64,000 bases of DNA from Tistrella bauzanensis (GTDB lineage Bacteria > Pseudomonadota > Alphaproteobacteria > Tistrellales > Tistrellaceae), in contig NZ_BMDZ01000013.1 in NCBI RefSeq assembly GCF_014636235.1, forward strand, positions 5,128 to 69,127. Reading direction: 5' to 3'. The position numbers and the translations under genes were made by a program. The notes beneath the pieces were generated by a model. The model was given only the letters and a program-made list of their open reading frames with translations. It was not told where the DNA came from and made no database searches. Each line of letters begins with the position of its first letter. The stretch's first letter is position 1. Positions 54,635-63,675 of the stretch are shown piece by piece.

Positions 54635-55534
54635 TCAGGATCTCCCGCGCGCGGCCGGGCGCCGGCGCTGGGCCAGCATCCGTGGCAGCACCATGGCCGC
54701 GGCCACCAGCACGGCGGTGACCAGATTGAGGTCCGATGCGGTCAGCCCCAGGAAGCCCGCATTCAGCGCCAGCGCCACCGCCACCCGATACAGGATGGCG
54801 CCGACGATGCAGGCCAGCACCGCCCGGCCGATGGTGCGGGTCGACATCACCGCCTCGCCGCCGATCACCGATGCCAGCCCGACCACGATGGTGCCGACAC
54901 CCATGGTGACGTCGGCGCTGCCCTGCGACTGGGCGAACAGTGCCCCGCCCACGGCGACCAGCCCGTTCGACAGCGCCATGCCGGTCAGGGTCATGGCGGC
55001 GGTGTTGATGCCCTGGGCACGGGCCATGCGGGCATTGGCGCCGGTGGCGCGCATCGCCAGACCCATCTCGCTGTTCAGGAACCGCACCAGCAGCAGCATG
55101 GCGATGATCACCACCACGCCGAAGACCAGCGGTGTCATCAGGTAATAGGGCAGGCCCAGCGCCTCGAACGGCGTCAGCACCGTGGTCTCGCCCAGCAGCG
55201 CCACATTCGGCCGGCCCATGATCCTGAGATTGATCGAATACAGCGCGATCATCATCAGGATGCTGGCCAGCAGGTTCAGGATCTTCAGCCTGACGTTCAG
55301 CCAGGCGGTGATCGACCCCGCGACGCAGCCGGCCAGAAACGCCACCGCCGTCGCCAGAAACGGATCCCAGCCATTGACGATCGCCGTCGCCGAAACCGCC
55401 GCACCCAGCGGAAAACTGCCGTCGACCGTCAGGTCGGGAAAATCCAGGATGCGGAACGACAGATAGACGCCCAGCGCGACCAGCCCATAGACGAAGCCGG
55501 TCTCGATCGCGCCCATCCAGGCGATCATGCTCAT
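54635..55534 (-). CDS. ABC transporter permease (TrpY-like)
   Basis: 299 residues from ATG 55534 (GGAGGGG just upstream). About eight TM helices with the LivH/RbsC-type segment VYLSFRILDFPDLTVDGSFPLGAAVSATAI and GAVLFA-like ALSNGLVAVGGALFAQSQGSADVTMGVGTIVVGLASVIGGEAV. The longer frame to 55774 has no family similarity. Partner of the flanking ATPase and binding protein. Confidence 0.92.
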   Translation of the reverse strand: MSMIAWMGAIETGFVYGLVALGVYLSFRILDFPDLTVDGSFPLGAAVSATAIVNGWDPFLATAVAFLAGCVAGSITAWLNVRLKILNLLASILMMIALYSINLRIMGRPNVALLGETTVLTPFEALGLPYYLMTPLVFGVVVIIAMLLLVRFLNSEMGLAMRATGANARMARAQGINTAAMTLTGMALSNGLVAVGGALFAQSQGSADVTMGVGTIVVGLASVIGGEAVMSTRTIGRAVLACIVGAILYRVAVALALNAGFLGLTASDLNLVTAVLVAAAMVLPRMLAQRRRPAARGRS

Positions 55535-55902
55535 AGCACCCCTCCCCCGGGGCTGCCGGCGCAGATCCGCACCGGATGGCTCACATGCACCATGTTGCAG
55601 GCATTCCCGTCTGCCATGTTTTCCGGAACAGAACACGCCCCGGCGCGGATATCCCCCGATCTCCGCGTCTCGCTCCGATCCGGGGCGGCGCTTCAGGCAG
55701 TGGTAGCCGATCCCCCGAACCACCGCAAGCCGTCCGCGAAACCCATACCAGAGCTGTAGAACAAATGAAACCAATTCGCCGATGCGTCATCCAATGATGA
55801 AACCTCTGCGATTGCCGCTGCCATAGCGGAGCCCCAACCGCGAACGCCGCCATGGAGGCTCCATGGCGGCGTTCGGCTGGCATGCCTGTTGTCGGACGCC
55901 GC
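55535..55902. other. 368-bp gap between binding-protein and permease genes
   Basis: No gene is supported. It holds the 17-bp hairpin at 55841-55875 and, nearer the permease, an AT-richer patch (about 55740-55815) that could carry a secondary promoter, although no clear -35/-10 pair was found. Confidence 0.5.
55841..55875. repeat. 17-bp perfect hairpin behind the binding-protein gene
   Basis: 55841-55857 is exactly complementary to 55859-55875 with one central base. It lies 27 bp behind the binding-protein stop on the minus strand. There is no T-tract, so it is more likely an mRNA-stabilising or attenuating hairpin that sets high binding protein versus permease expression. Its ACGCCGCCAT core recurs in the hairpin at 57135. 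Confidence 0.75.
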
Positions 55903-56901
55903 TTACTTCACGACTTCCTTGGCATCGGCGATCACCGCCTCGGGGATGGTGACACCCATCTCCTTGGCCGAACCGGGGTTCAGGTACAGTTCCAGCTTCT
56001 CGACCGTCGAGGCTGGAATGTCGCCAGGATTGGCGCCGCCCAGGATCTTCGCAACCATCTCGCCGGTCTGATAGCCGACGTCGTAATAGTTGAAGCCCAC
56101 CGCCGCGATGGCGCCACGACCGACCGAATTGGTATCGCCGGCATAGACCGGGATGTCGGCATCCTGGCCCACCTTCACCACACTCTCGATCGCCGAGACC
56201 ACGGTGTTGTCGGTGGGCACATAGATGACGTCGACCTTGCCGACCAGCGAGCGCGCTGCGGTCAGCACGTCACTCGACTTGGTCGCGGCGGCCTTCGACA
56301 CGGTCATGCCGTAATCGCCGGCGGTCTTCTCGATCAGATCCACCAGCGCCACGGCATTGGCTTCGCCGGGGTTGTAGATCACGCCCAGCCGCTTCGCGTC
56401 GGGGGTGATGCGGGTGATCAGTTCCAGATGCTTGCCCATCGGCGACAGGTCGGAGACGCCGGTGACATTGCCGCCGGGCTTCTCCATGTTGCTGATCAGC
56501 TTGGCGCCGACCGGGTCGGTCACGGCCGAGAACACCAGCGGGATGTCGCGGGTGGCGGCCGCCACCGCCTGGGCCGAGGGGGTTGCGATGGCAACGATGG
56601 CGTCCGGGCCGTCGCCCACGAATTTGCGCGCGATCTGGCCGGCGGTCGCTACATTGCCCTGGGCGTTCTGATAGTCCCATTCCAGGTTTTTGCCGACCTC
56701 CCAGCCGGCCGCCTTCAGCGCGTCCTGCACACCCTGGCGGGTCGCATCCAGCGCCGGATGCTCGACGATCTGCGTGATCGCGACCGATTTGGTCTCGGCG
56801 GCGACGCCGGAGCCGGCGGCCAGACCCGCAATGGCCAGCGCGGCAAGCGATGCCGCGACACGGGTGCCGCGCAGGCTGCGCAGACGAGTGAGACTGGTCA
56901 T
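55903..56901 (-). CDS. ABC transporter substrate-binding protein (TrpX-like, PF04392-type)
   Basis: 332 residues from ATG 56901 (GGAAGGG upstream). Sec signal peptide (about 8-34, RVAASLAALAIAGLAAGSGVAAE), then VAITQIVEHPALDATRQGVQDALKAAGW, ATPSAQAVAAATRDIPLVFSAVTDPVGAKLI, GVSDLSPMGKHLELI and VYVPTDNTVVSAIESV: the family's two-lobed fold. Homologues bind aromatic amino acids in some Gram-positives; the ligand here is unknown. First gene of the three-gene importer. Confidence 0.92.
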   Translation of the reverse strand: MTSLTRLRSLRGTRVAASLAALAIAGLAAGSGVAAETKSVAITQIVEHPALDATRQGVQDALKAAGWEVGKNLEWDYQNAQGNVATAGQIARKFVGDGPDAIVAIATPSAQAVAAATRDIPLVFSAVTDPVGAKLISNMEKPGGNVTGVSDLSPMGKHLELITRITPDAKRLGVIYNPGEANAVALVDLIEKTAGDYGMTVSKAAATKSSDVLTAARSLVGKVDVIYVPTDNTVVSAIESVVKVGQDADIPVYAGDTNSVGRGAIAAVGFNYYDVGYQTGEMVAKILGGANPGDIPASTVEKLELYLNPGSAKEMGVTIPEAVIADAKEVVK

Positions 56902-57134
56902 GAACTGACGCCCTTCCCTGATATCGTTGATGCCGCCATCCGGTGACGGTTCGGCCGGTCGCCCCACTCTCCCCGCGATAGGTCTCCCCGCGATGGGCGC
57001 CGGCATGGCGGGCGCGGGGCCACAGCCGGCCACGCGCGTGCTGGCACAAGGATGACCACGGCCCGCGCGGCCGGTCAAGCGCACCCGGCATGATCCCGCC
57101 CGCGACAGCGCCAGAGGCGGCCATGCGCGTCACA

Positions 57135-57172
57135 CGACAACGCCGCCATCCGGATGGATGGCGGCGTTGTCG
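57135..57172. repeat. 17-bp perfect hairpin upstream of the binding-protein gene
   Basis: 57135-57151 is exactly complementary to 57156-57172, with a GGAT loop. It lies behind the small minus-strand gene at 57227 and before the ABC binding-protein gene. It could terminate the small gene, but no T-tract is present. It shares a 10-base ACGCCGCCAT core with the hairpin at 55841. Confidence 0.75.
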
Positions 57173-57226
57173 ACATGCGTGGACCGGGCCGGCCATGGCC
57201 GGCCCGTCAGGGTGCAGCGGGGCTGA

Positions 57227-57424
57227 TCAGGCGATGATATCGACCACCTGCCCGCGGCCGCTGGTTGGCAGCGGCGGGCGATTGCGCTCGGCATCGGCCT
57301 CAACCTTGCCCGCGGCGGGGACAGCCTCGATCGTCTGGCGGCCATCGCGATCGGCATAGCCCGCGACCTGCATCGGCGCCACGGTCTGGGCGTTCAGAAA
57401 GGCGGCGTTCGGCGACACCTGCAT
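57227..57424 (-). CDS. Small hypothetical protein
   Basis: 65 residues, MQVSPNAAFLNAQTVAPMQVAGYADRDG to GRGQVVDIIA. No TM or signal peptide. A strong GGGAGG lies 9 bases before the ATG, and a TTGACC/GATATG promoter-like pair lies further upstream, so it is probably expressed. The family is not recognised; the middle is Ala/Glu/Asp-rich. Confidence 0.6.
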   Translation of the reverse strand: MQVSPNAAFLNAQTVAPMQVAGYADRDGRQTIEAVPAAGKVEADAERNRPPLPTSGRGQVVDIIA

Positions 57425-57762
57425 GGCGATCGACCTCCCGTCAACGGGACGCGCTCAATCAATGCCCGGCGCGTTCTCAGGCTTCTGGCTTCACATATCG
57501 TGTGCCGGCGCCTCCGGGTCAAGTGCCTGCATGCATTGACCTCCCGCGCTGTGGCGAGCGGCCCGCCCCGACGCCCGGTCCCGACAGGCTGACGCCATCC
57601 CGGCAGGGCAGGGCCGCCGTGTGACGTTGCCGCCACTCGCGCCCCGCGATTTTACATGCCACACTTGTCGCGTGACAGAGCCACCCCGGAACCGCCCGCA
57701 ACCGCCCCGTGCCACCGCTCACCCGTGCCACCGCTCATCCGCCATCGGACCCCGAACCCGCC
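57425..57762. other. 338-bp divergent region (small gene / hybrid kinase)
   Basis: No gene is supported. It holds a candidate minus-strand promoter (57494-57522) and a short CCCGTcaACGGG palindrome (about 57437-57449). Its plus-strand promoter for the kinase at 57763 could not be placed. Confidence 0.45.
57494..57522 (-). promoter_or_regulatory. Possible promoter of the 65-residue gene
   Basis: Minus strand: TTGACC (57522-57517), 17-bp spacer, GATATG (57499-57494). Good -35, weak -10. Confidence 0.4.
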
Positions 57763-60700
57763 ATGCATCAGGACCGCCCGGCAACCCTTGTTCGATCGCT
57801 GACCGTCGCGGCCGTGGTGGTGGGGGTGATCCTGGCGGGGTTGGTGGTGATCCAGGGATGGCGCTCGCACACCGCCGCGATGCATGATGCCGGCCGACGC
57901 GCCACCGGGCTGGCCCTGCTGCTGGCCGAACATGCCGCCCGCTCCATGGATGCCGTGGACATCGAAATGGCGCGGGTGGAAGACCAGATCCGGGCGCAGG
58001 ACAGCCTGCCCGACCGTCTGAATCGGGCATGGTTCGACCGGCTGACCCGCATCGCCGCCGACACGCCGCAGATCAAGGCCTTGTGGCTGGTCGATCCCGC
58101 AGGCCAGGTCGTCCAGCTCACCCATGGCTTTCCGGCACCCGTGATTTCGGTCGCCGACCGCACCTATTTCGCCCGCGCCATTGCCGGCACCGGCGGGCTG
58201 CTGATGGATCCGCCGGTTCTGGGGGAGGTCACCGGGGCCTGGTATGTGCCGACGGCCCGCGCGGTTCGAGGCACGGATGGCCGGCTGATCGGTGTGGTCG
58301 GGGCGGCGGTCGATCCCGCCTATTTCATCCGGGTCTATCGCTCGGTCGATGTGGGCGATGCCGGCCGGCTGCTGCTGCTGGATGGCGACGGCCGCAAGCT
58401 GGGTGCCGTGCCCGACGGGCGTCCGCCGCGCGCCGACGAGGACCTGCCGCTCGCCCCCGACGCGATCCCGGCCAGCGGCGCCCCGCCGGTGGTGGCGGCC
58501 AATCCCGCCGGCCTTGGGCGCGCCTGGGTCGATCCGGCACGCATCGACCCAGGCCTGGCGATGACCGATCCCGATGACGGGGTGGCACGGATCTATGGCA
58601 CCGCCGATGTGCCCGGGCGGCCGCTGGTGGTGGCGGCGGGCCTGAGCGTCGCCGACATCCGCACCGACTGGGCGGCCGGGCGGGCAACCGACCTTGCCCT
58701 GCTGGCGGCGATGGTTCTGGTGCTGGCGCTGACGCTCGCCTTCCTCCGCACGCGCATCGTGGCGCCGGTCGCGCGATTGCATGCGGCGGTCGCCGATCTG
58801 GGGCCGGGGCGGATCACCGCCCCCCTGCCCGTGGTGGGGGGCGCGCGTGAGATCGTGGAACTGGCCGCGGGCATCGAGGCGATGCGCGCGGCACTCGATC
58901 GCAACACCCGCAGCCTGGAAGACAAAGTCGCGCTGCGCACCGCCGAGGCCACCGCCCGCGGCGCGCTGCTCGACAGTGCGTTTTCGGCACTGGGTCAGGG
59001 CATCGCGATCTTCGACCCGGACCTGTTCCTGATCGCCTGCAACCGCCAATATCTGGACCTGCTGGGGCTGCCTCCCGATGCCGCGCGCCCGGGCACGCCG
59101 CTGGCCGCCATCGCCGCCGCCGCCCTGCCCGAGACCCTGCCCGACGAGGCACGGGCACCACGGATCGCCCGCCGGCTGGAGCTTGCCCGCAATCGCGCGC
59201 CGGCCAGCCTGATGGAGCGCACGGCCAGCGGCCGGGTGATCGAGATCGCCCACAACCCGATCCCCGATGGCGGATCGGTCGCGATCTACAAGGACGTGAC
59301 CGAGGCCCAGCAGATCGAGAAGGCCTTGCGCGACAGCGAGTGGCGCTATCGCCTGCTGGCCGAGAACGCCGGCGATCTGATCCTGCGCCAGAGCCCCGAC
59401 GGCACCATTCTGTATGCCTCGCCCGCGGCCCATGGCCTGCTGGGGATGGAGCCGGACACATTGATCGGCCGCAGGCTGGCCGATCTGGTCGTTCCTGAGG
59501 ACAGCGGCATTCTGGCCCAGCATATGACGGCGCTGGACGATCAGGGGCGGCACCGGGCGACGCTGCGCCTGCGCCATGCGACCGGGCGGCCGGTCTGGGT
59601 CGAGGCAGGGGCGCGCATGATCCGCCATGCCCGCACCGGCGCGCCCAGCGAATTGCATGCCAGCCTGCGCGATGTGGGCGAGCGGGTGGCCGCCGACCGG
59701 GCGCTGGCCGAGAATGCCCGGCTGCTGAGCACCACGCTCGACAGCATGCGCCAGGGGCTGTGCCTGATAGACGGCAGTTTCCGGGTGGTGCTGCACAATC
59801 GCCGCTTCCTGGACATGAACGGCCTGCAACCCGAAGAATGTCCGCCCCTGGCCGATTTCGAACAGATCATGCACCTGATGGCCGGTCGCGGTGAATTCGG
59901 CGACGACCCCGCCTTCCGCGACGTGGCGCGCCGGATGCAGGCTCTGCGCCGGCCCTGGCCGCAGAGTTGGGAGCGCCGCCGGCCCGACGGCACGGTGATC
60001 GAGGTGGCGAGCGCGCCCTTTCCCGGCGGCGGGCTGGTGATGACCTTTGCCGACGTCACCAACCGCCGGCAGGCCGAACAGGCGCTCGCCCGGCAGGGCG
60101 AGGTGCTGCGCGTCACCATCGACGCGATGGATCAGGGGCTGATGCTGTCGGATCGCGATTTCAACATCGTGGTGGTCAATCGCCGCTATCAGGATCTGCT
60201 GGAGATCCCCGCCGGTATCGCGCGGCCGGGCAATCCGGTGGCGGAGGTTATCCGCTTCACCGCCCGGCGTGGCGAATTCGGCCCTGGCGACCCCGACCGG
60301 CTGGCCGCGGCGTGGATGGCGCGGATGCGCGATCCGGCGCTGATCGGCCAGCCGGTCGAGCATCCCCGCCCCAACGGCCGGCTGCTGGAAATTATCCGGC
60401 TACCGGTCGATGATGGCGGGATGTTGAGCATCTACACCGATGTCACCGACCGCCGGCGGGTGCAGGATGCGCTGGAAACCGCGCGTGAACGGGCGCTGGA
60501 CGCGGCCGATGCCCGCGCGCGGTTTCTGGCCACCGTCTCGCATGAAATCCGCAACCCGCTGAACTCGATCCTGAACGCCCTGCATTTCATCGAGGATACC
60601 GACCTCGATGCCGAACAGGCGGGGCTGGCCCAGATCATGCGCCGGGCCTCGGAACTGCTGCTCGACCTGCTCGACGACGTGCTCGATCTGTCGCGGATCG

Positions 60701-61911
60701 AGGCGGGCAAGCTGGTGATCGACCCGCGCCCCTTCGATCCGCTGGCGCTGGTCAGCGACGTGAAGGCGCTGTTCGACCCGCAGGCGCGCCGCAAGGGGCT
60801 GGTGCTGGACGTGGCCGCCGCCGCCAGCGACCTGCCGGCGCGGCTGGTGGGCGATCATCGCCGCCTGCGCCAGATTCTGGTCAATCTGACCGGTAATGCC
60901 ATCAAGTTCACCGATCAGGGACGGGTCACCATCGCCGTGACGCTGCGCCCCGGAACCGGCGATGGCGGGCCGGGCACGACCAGCCATTTGCCGGTGCTGC
61001 GCTTCGAGGTGATCGACACCGGCATCGGTATTCCCGCCGAACAGACCCGGCAGCTGTTCGAGGAATATTTTCAGGCCCGCGCCGACACTATGACCCGCGG
61101 CCGGGACGCCGAGGCAGATCAGGGGAACGACGCCCGCCAGGGAAGCGACTCCGGACAGGGGATCGGGCAAGAGATCGACACCGGCCGGCCCGTGGGCCGG
61201 CTGGCCGGGTTGGGCGGTGGCGCCGGGCTGGGCCTGGCCATCGTCCGCCGGCTGACCGAGCTGCTCGGCGGCTGCATCGGGTGCGACAGCGTTCCCGGCG
61301 AAGGCAGCCGGTTCTGGTTCGAGGTGCCGGCGGCACAGGTGCTTGCGGGTAACCGGCCACCGGCGCCAGCCGATGCGGCCCCAATTGGCGCGGCCAGCCT
61401 GCGCACCCTGCCCGGCGGTCGTGCGCCGGTCGACACCGACAGCCTCCCGCGCGTTCAGTCAGGACCGGAGATCATGTCCCGAGACGTCGACACAGATGCG
61501 GCACCGGCCCCCGGATCCGTCCGCATCCTGCTCGCCGAAGACAATGCGATGAACCAGATGCTTACCGCCCGCGCCCTCGACCGCGCCGGATATCGGGTCG
61601 ATACGGTCGGCGAGGGCATGGCCGCGGTCGACGCCGCCGCCGGTACGCGCTATGACCTGATCCTGATGGATGTCCAGATGCCGGGGTTGAGCGGGCTGGA
61701 GGCCACCCGCCGCATCCGGGCGCTGCCTGATGGCCATGGCCTGATGCCGATCGTGGCGCTGACCGCCAATGCCGGTCGCGAGGCCGAGGATGTCTGCCGT
61801 GCCGCCGGGATGGACGATCATCTGTCGAAACCCTTCCGCCGTGACGAGTTGGTCGCAATGGTCCACCGCTGGCTGAAGCGGCCCTCTGTCGGCGATGGAC
61901 GCAGCGGTTGA
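57763..61911 (+). CDS. Hybrid sensor histidine kinase with Cache, multiple PAS and receiver domains
   Basis: 1382 residues from ATG 57763. TM1 (about 10-32), periplasmic double-Cache-like sensor (about 35-305; FDRLTRIAADTPQIKALWLVDPAGQVV, ISVADRTYFARAI), TM2 (about 310-330), HAMP, then four PAS domains (about 400-905; three are PAS-7-like with xxMxQGLxLxDxxF), HisKA with His927 in TVSHEIRNPLNS, HATPase_c (NAIKF, DTGIGIPAEQT, GLGLAIVRR) and a receiver with Asp1303 in LMDVQMPG. A Gln/Asp/Gly-rich insert of ~40 residues sits in the ATP-lid between DTGIGI and GLGL. Signal unknown; it must pass phosphate to a separate partner. Confidence 0.93.
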   Translation: MHQDRPATLVRSLTVAAVVVGVILAGLVVIQGWRSHTAAMHDAGRRATGLALLLAEHAARSMDAVDIEMARVEDQIRAQDSLPDRLNRAWFDRLTRIAADTPQIKALWLVDPAGQVVQLTHGFPAPVISVADRTYFARAIAGTGGLLMDPPVLGEVTGAWYVPTARAVRGTDGRLIGVVGAAVDPAYFIRVYRSVDVGDAGRLLLLDGDGRKLGAVPDGRPPRADEDLPLAPDAIPASGAPPVVAANPAGLGRAWVDPARIDPGLAMTDPDDGVARIYGTADVPGRPLVVAAGLSVADIRTDWAAGRATDLALLAAMVLVLALTLAFLRTRIVAPVARLHAAVADLGPGRITAPLPVVGGAREIVELAAGIEAMRAALDRNTRSLEDKVALRTAEATARGALLDSAFSALGQGIAIFDPDLFLIACNRQYLDLLGLPPDAARPGTPLAAIAAAALPETLPDEARAPRIARRLELARNRAPASLMERTASGRVIEIAHNPIPDGGSVAIYKDVTEAQQIEKALRDSEWRYRLLAENAGDLILRQSPDGTILYASPAAHGLLGMEPDTLIGRRLADLVVPEDSGILAQHMTALDDQGRHRATLRLRHATGRPVWVEAGARMIRHARTGAPSELHASLRDVGERVAADRALAENARLLSTTLDSMRQGLCLIDGSFRVVLHNRRFLDMNGLQPEECPPLADFEQIMHLMAGRGEFGDDPAFRDVARRMQALRRPWPQSWERRRPDGTVIEVASAPFPGGGLVMTFADVTNRRQAEQALARQGEVLRVTIDAMDQGLMLSDRDFNIVVVNRRYQDLLEIPAGIARPGNPVAEVIRFTARRGEFGPGDPDRLAAAWMARMRDPALIGQPVEHPRPNGRLLEIIRLPVDDGGMLSIYTDVTDRRRVQDALETARERALDAADARARFLATVSHEIRNPLNSILNALHFIEDTDLDAEQAGLAQIMRRASELLLDLLDDVLDLSRIEAGKLVIDPRPFDPLALVSDVKALFDPQARRKGLVLDVAAAASDLPARLVGDHRRLRQILVNLTGNAIKFTDQGRVTIAVTLRPGTGDGGPGTTSHLPVLRFEVIDTGIGIPAEQTRQLFEEYFQARADTMTRGRDAEADQGNDARQGSDSGQGIGQEIDTGRPVGRLAGLGGGAGLGLAIVRRLTELLGGCIGCDSVPGEGSRFWFEVPAAQVLAGNRPPAPADAAPIGAASLRTLPGGRAPVDTDSLPRVQSGPEIMSRDVDTDAAPAPGSVRILLAEDNAMNQMLTARALDRAGYRVDTVGEGMAAVDAAAGTRYDLILMDVQMPGLSGLEATRRIRALPDGHGLMPIVALTANAGREAEDVCRAAGMDDHLSKPFRRDELVAMVHRWLKRPSVGDGRSG

Positions 61912-62067
61912 ATGAATATCGCGTGGGGCGCAAGATTAACTCCCCCTTATTGCGCAAAATGGTATCATCCACACTGAAACACGAACCGCGTCGGCAGGCG
62001 GCCGGCACTGTTGCACCCCACATCCTGAATGACCGGAAACCGGAATGAGCGGACATATGGTGGCTGC

Positions 62068-62784
62068 ATGACCATGGATCGTCACCGTGCGAAATCAGCA
62101 CCATCCATGGCGGAACGCCATGACGATGATGATGCCGTGCGACTGGCGACGCTGACGGATGCCGATGGGCCGGGGAAATGGGCCTTCACCATCCTGGCGG
62201 TGTCGTTCGGTGCGCTCACCGCCGGCCTTCTGGTTGCCGGCAATCTGATGACCGGCAACAACCGGTCGATGTCCGGCAGTGGCGCCAGTGCGTCGGCCGG
62301 TATGCAGGGCCTCGACATCCGCTTCACCGACCCGGCCTGGGATGGCCGCACCGTGCCCGCCAACGCCCTGTGCAGCCGCTATGGCCCCGCCGGCAAATCG
62401 CCGGGGCTGGCGGTCAGCGGTCTTCCGGCAGACACCCGCATGGTGGTCATCGCCTTCAACGACGACAGCTATCAGCGCCTGTCCACCGATGGTGGCCATG
62501 GCACCATCGCCATGCCGGTGCCGACCGAACAATCCTGGGTGGCGATACCGCCGGTCGCCGGTGAAAGCCACCAACTGCCGGCCGATATCATCATGGTGAA
62601 GCCGCATCGCGGCGCCCTGCACACGGGCACCGCCTATCTGCCACCCTGTTCCGGTGGTGCCGGCAATCACTATTCCGCCGTCGTCCAGGCGGTCCGCACG
62701 CCGCCGCCCGGCCCGTCCGGCACCGTGCAGATCATGCCGGAAGATGTGCTGGCGCAGGCGACCATCTCGCTCGGCCGCTATTGA
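62068..62784 (+). CDS. Membrane-anchored protein with PEBP-like domain
   Basis: About 238 residues; ATG 62068, 62074 or 62029 are possible starts. Acidic cytoplasmic N-terminus (HDDDDAVRLATLTDADG), one TM helix (about 37-58, WAFTILAVSFGALTAGLLVAGNL), then a periplasmic domain. FTDPAWDGRTVPANALCSRYGPAGKSPGLAVSGLPADTRMVVIAFND resembles the start of YbhB/PEBP proteins (P-x-L-x-x-x-G-L-P), but the DPDAP and GxHR motifs are not evident. Function unknown. Followed by tandem repeats and a terminator. Confidence 0.6.
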   Translation: MTMDRHRAKSAPSMAERHDDDDAVRLATLTDADGPGKWAFTILAVSFGALTAGLLVAGNLMTGNNRSMSGSGASASAGMQGLDIRFTDPAWDGRTVPANALCSRYGPAGKSPGLAVSGLPADTRMVVIAFNDDSYQRLSTDGGHGTIAMPVPTEQSWVAIPPVAGESHQLPADIIMVKPHRGALHTGTAYLPPCSGGAGNHYSAVVQAVRTPPPGPSGTVQIMPEDVLAQATISLGRY

Positions 62785-62863
62785 TCATCGGCTGAGCGGC
62801 ACGGCGCGCATGCCGCCGGCGAATTCCCTCAGATCGACGCCCCGCACCAGACTGGCATCCCGT

Positions 62864-62931
62864 ACAGCCGGCACCCCATACAAGCCGGCACCCCATACAA
62901 GCCGGCACCCCATACAAGCCGGCACCCCATA
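62864..62931. repeat. Four 17-bp tandem repeats
   Basis: Unit CAAGCCGGCACCCCATA: a slightly changed copy at 62864-62880, then three exact copies at 62881, 62898 and 62915. They lie in the non-coding gap between the PEBP-like gene and its terminator. A variable-number tandem repeat; no spacers, so not a CRISPR array. Confidence 0.95.
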
Positions 62932-62935
62932 CAAG

Positions 62936-62970
62936 ACAGGGCGGCATCGCAAGCGATGCCGCCCTGTTTT
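62936..62970 (+). terminator. Rho-independent terminator of the PEBP-like gene
   Basis: A 15-bp perfect stem (62936-62950 with 62953-62967; the innermost pairs must open to form a loop) is followed by TTTT (62967-62970) on the plus strand. It is directly behind the 17-bp repeats and may also act from the phaR side. Confidence 0.8.
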
Positions 62971-63042
62971 CGTGCCCGACGGTCAATTTCAGGCCTGACA
63001 GTCCGTTTTGTACGCGACAGTCAGGGACGGCGCAGGCGCCGG

Positions 63043-63675
63043 TCAGCTGTCGCGGTTGCGGGTCAGCGCCTCGATCTGCTTCTGAAGATCGTTCAGGCGG
63101 TCGGCCAGCAGCTTGATGTCCTCGCCACCGCCGGATGCGGCGGCGGCCGGTGGGGGTGGCGGCGCGGCCGGACGTTCGTCACCGGCCATGGCACTGCCAT
63201 CGGGCATGCGCAGACCGCCGGCGAACATCCGCATCGCCTGCTCCATCATCTGCAGGTTCTGCTTGCTCATCTCCTCGATCGAGGGGAAGGGGAATATGGG
63301 GCCGAAGGTCCGGCGCACCTGTTCCTGATTGCGGGCCAGCGCTTCCATCGACATTTCCAGATAGCGCGGCACGAAAGACTGCATGCTGTCGCCATAGAAG
63401 GAAATCAGTTGCCGCAGGAAGCCGGTCGGCAGCAGGCTGCGACCCTTGCCCTCTTCTTCAACGATGATCTGCGTCAGCACCTGATGGGTGATGTCGTCAC
63501 CGGTCTTGGCGTCATTGACAATGAAGTCGACATCGTCCTTCACCATCTGCGACAGATGGTCCAGGGTGACGTAGCTGCTGGTTGCCGTATTGTACAGTCG
63601 CCGGTTTGCGTACTTCTTGATCTTGACCTTGACCTTCTCGGTCCGCCCGGCGCTCGCTTCCGACTTCTCGGTCAT
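63043..63675 (-). CDS. phaR: Polyhydroxyalkanoate synthesis repressor PhaR
   Basis: 210 residues from ATG 63675 (GGGGAGAG upstream). N-terminal PHB/PHA accumulation DNA-binding domain KIKKYANRRLYNTATSSYVTLDHLSQMVKDDVDFIVNDAKTGDDITHQVLTQIIVEEE, then the C-terminal LPTGFLRQLISFYGDSMQSFVPRYLEMSMEAL region, a Pro/Ala-rich linker and a terminal coiled coil (DIKLLADRLNDLQKQIEALT). It represses phasin and PHA genes when no polymer is present. No PHA enzyme lies in the window. Confidence 0.95.
   Translation of the reverse strand: MTEKSEASAGRTEKVKVKIKKYANRRLYNTATSSYVTLDHLSQMVKDDVDFIVNDAKTGDDITHQVLTQIIVEEEGKGRSLLPTGFLRQLISFYGDSMQSFVPRYLEMSMEALARNQEQVRRTFGPIFPFPSIEEMSKQNLQMMEQAMRMFAGGLRMPDGSAMAGDERPAAPPPPPAAAASGGGEDIKLLADRLNDLQKQIEALTRNRDS

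Noticed and set aside
57652..60363. 903-residue open frame on the minus strand
   Set aside because: Antisense to the hybrid sensor kinase, whose domains are intact. Composition (His, Gln, Arg, Gly) is that of a GC-rich shadow.
62864..62931. Regular repeats as a CRISPR array
   Set aside because: Units are 17 bp and head to tail with no spacers, and no cas genes are present.
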